Source: an uncultured Gammaproteobacteria bacterium (GTDB taxonomy: Bacteria > Pseudomonadota > Gammaproteobacteria > Arenicellales > Poriferihabitantaceae). Taken from it: a DNA stretch of 64,000 nucleotides. The stretch spans positions 17,224-81,223 of the forward strand of contig CAMYNW010000027.1 of NCBI GenBank assembly GCA_947259885.1, given 5' to 3'. Every line of letters starts with the position of its first letter. The stretch's first letter is position 1. Shown here piece by piece: positions 63,162 to 64,000 of the stretch. The notes beneath the pieces were generated by a model. The model did no database searches and was not told the DNA's origin. It was given only the letters and a program-made list of their open reading frames with translations. The position numbers and the translations under genes were made by a program.

Positions 63162-63806
63162 TCAATAGCTCCTGATACCGTGGTGGCGAGTATGAATACT
63201 GAGATCCACCCAGATATCAAATCCCAACTCAAGCAGGCGATCACACACCCAGTAATCTTCTGACAGGTACACGCCTTTTTTTACCCCCACCTGAAACACA
63301 TCAAAGATAGATTCCGTGTCGCCGAGTCCACGCGCGTAAGGGTTTGCCTGATAAACATTGTCGGCCTTTACCGCATCATCGACCAAGGCCTGAACGGCTC
63401 TTTGTGACAGCATCATTACCGCAGTGCCAAGTGCCTGTACTTTCAGTAATCCTGCCTCCTGACCGAGATTACCGTGAATATTGAACACTGGTTTGCCCTC
63501 TTCCGTGGTTTTAAGCGGCACCGGCGCTCCAATCACCTCCCGACCAGCGCCAATCATTTTTTTCAGGTCGGCGCCGTCCAGAAATACATCACCGTCAAGG
63601 AATAGCAGGTGAGTGTATTCCGGTGAGTGATAAAACCGGGCAAGAATCGAGTTCCGGGCCCGGGTGATCAGACTTTCGCCTCCTATAGAAAGAAGTCCGA
63701 AGTTTATCCCCAGATTCTTATAGCTGAGAAGCGAGTGAACGAAATCCGTGTGCACCATGCCATTGTATGCCGGTGTACCGATCATAATATTTATATTATC
63801 TTTCAT
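63162..63806 (-). CDS. Glycosyltransferase-like protein with a DGD motif
   Basis: 214 residues. NINIMIGTPAYNGMVHTDFV opens the nucleotide-binding region, THLLFLDGDVFLDGADL has the metal-binding DGD at residues 71-73, and VYLSEDYWVCDRLLELGFDIWVDL closes the fold, a GT-A layout seen in Anp1-like and phage glycosyltransferases. The final HTRHHG may supply further metal ligands. On the upstream side a 21-codon frame (63808-63873) ends one base before its start. It is the fifth transferase of the locus. Confidence 0.82.
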   Translation of the reverse strand: MKDNINIMIGTPAYNGMVHTDFVHSLLSYKNLGINFGLLSIGGESLITRARNSILARFYHSPEYTHLLFLDGDVFLDGADLKKMIGAGREVIGAPVPLKTTEEGKPVFNIHGNLGQEAGLLKVQALGTAVMMLSQRAVQALVDDAVKADNVYQANPYARGLGDTESIFDVFQVGVKKGVYLSEDYWVCDRLLELGFDIWVDLSIHTRHHGIRSY

Positions 63807-63908
63807 CTTAAGCGGCGCCGATATTCGTCAATTTTTTGCTGGACAGGCTGATGAGTTTATCAATCATTCGCATTTTCTGTATTTGCCAGATTTCTACCCC
63901 TAATCTGA

Positions 63909-63998
63909 TTAAGCATATCGAATCTTGTTTATGAAGTAGCGTGTTTCTGATTGTCCTATCATTACTATCACCTCATCATCAATCTGTTTTTTCAAAAG
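63909..63998 (-). CDS. C-terminal end of an unidentified protein (runs off the window)
   Basis: A minus-strand frame is open from the right edge to a TAA at 63909-63911. The visible 29 residues (DDEVIVMIGQSETRYFINKI near the end) have the composition of real protein, not shadow. It lies 102 bp upstream of the GT gene on the same strand. Family not recognised. Confidence 0.4.
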   Translation of the reverse strand, partial: LLKKQIDDEVIVMIGQSETRYFINKIRYA

Positions 63999-64000
63999 CG

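Noticed and set aside
63808..63873. 21-codon minus-strand frame ending one base before the 63162-63806 gene
   Set aside because: It could be a leader peptide, but its ribosome site is weak and nothing else supports it.
1..64000. CRISPR array, rRNA operon, or complete prophage
   Set aside because: I saw no regularly spaced repeats, no rRNA sequence, and only one phage-type gene.

Overview
This window looks like the chromosome of a free-living, probably marine, gammaproteobacterium of moderate GC content. That placement rests on conserved gene orders: uvrC-pgsA-tRNA(Gly)-tRNA(Cys)-tRNA(Leu), and rsmI/lpoA-yraN-diaA-dolP. It is supported by slyX, a FimV-like polar protein, DUF3144, OMPLA, RfaE2 and class A RNase P RNA. 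Several catabolic genes (an HpsN-like sulfopropanediol dehydrogenase, a CuyA-like lyase, a gentisate dioxygenase) suit a marine heterotroph. The species cannot be named from the sequence alone.

Layout. 1-3860 is an accessory segment next to the tRNA(Leu) gene. It holds the end of an IS91-type transposase, a DUF488 gene with an unrecognised partner, and a lone terminase-small-subunit-like gene. The adjoining tRNA(Leu)(UAA) has lost 11 nt of its D arm. 3960-7485 is housekeeping: tRNA(Cys), tRNA(Gly), pgsA, uvrC, efp. 7554-10333 holds two adjacent genes (a DUF3726 protein and an unrecognised 561-residue protein) divergent from a PqqD-like protein. RNase P RNA follows. 10807-16327 has an Na+/solute symporter pair and an exonuclease-CBS-nucleotidyltransferase fusion. 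16455-21676 is the rsmI/lpoA-yraN-diaA-dolP-rfaE2 envelope block. 21679-22516 has gloA and slyX, separated by an IS5-type MITE that sits exactly on the slyX stop codon.

22529-34768 is metabolic: a variant M19 dipeptidase with an aldehyde dehydrogenase, DUF3144, a photolyase, transporters, and an aromatic set (gentisate dioxygenase, a salicylyl-CoA-5-hydroxylase-like monooxygenase, a nitroreductase). 36059-42376 is a minus-strand run that may degrade sulfonates or guanidino compounds: CuyA-like lyase, DegT aminotransferase, HpsN, ureohydrolase, cupin, and an M48-TerB protease. 42446-49848 holds MATE, sulfotransferase, MFS, FimV-like and esterase genes. 49902-58451 is a tight plus-strand run of an RND efflux pair, a DMT transporter, gamma-glutamyltransferase, MtgA and OMPLA.

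58785-63998 is a glycosyltransferase locus: five transferases of four different kinds flanking a Tat-type exported protein with six cysteines. A 14-bp perfect palindrome, possibly an operator, lies upstream. This locus, the DUF3726/PqqD locus and the sulfonate-type cluster are the best candidates for undescribed systems.
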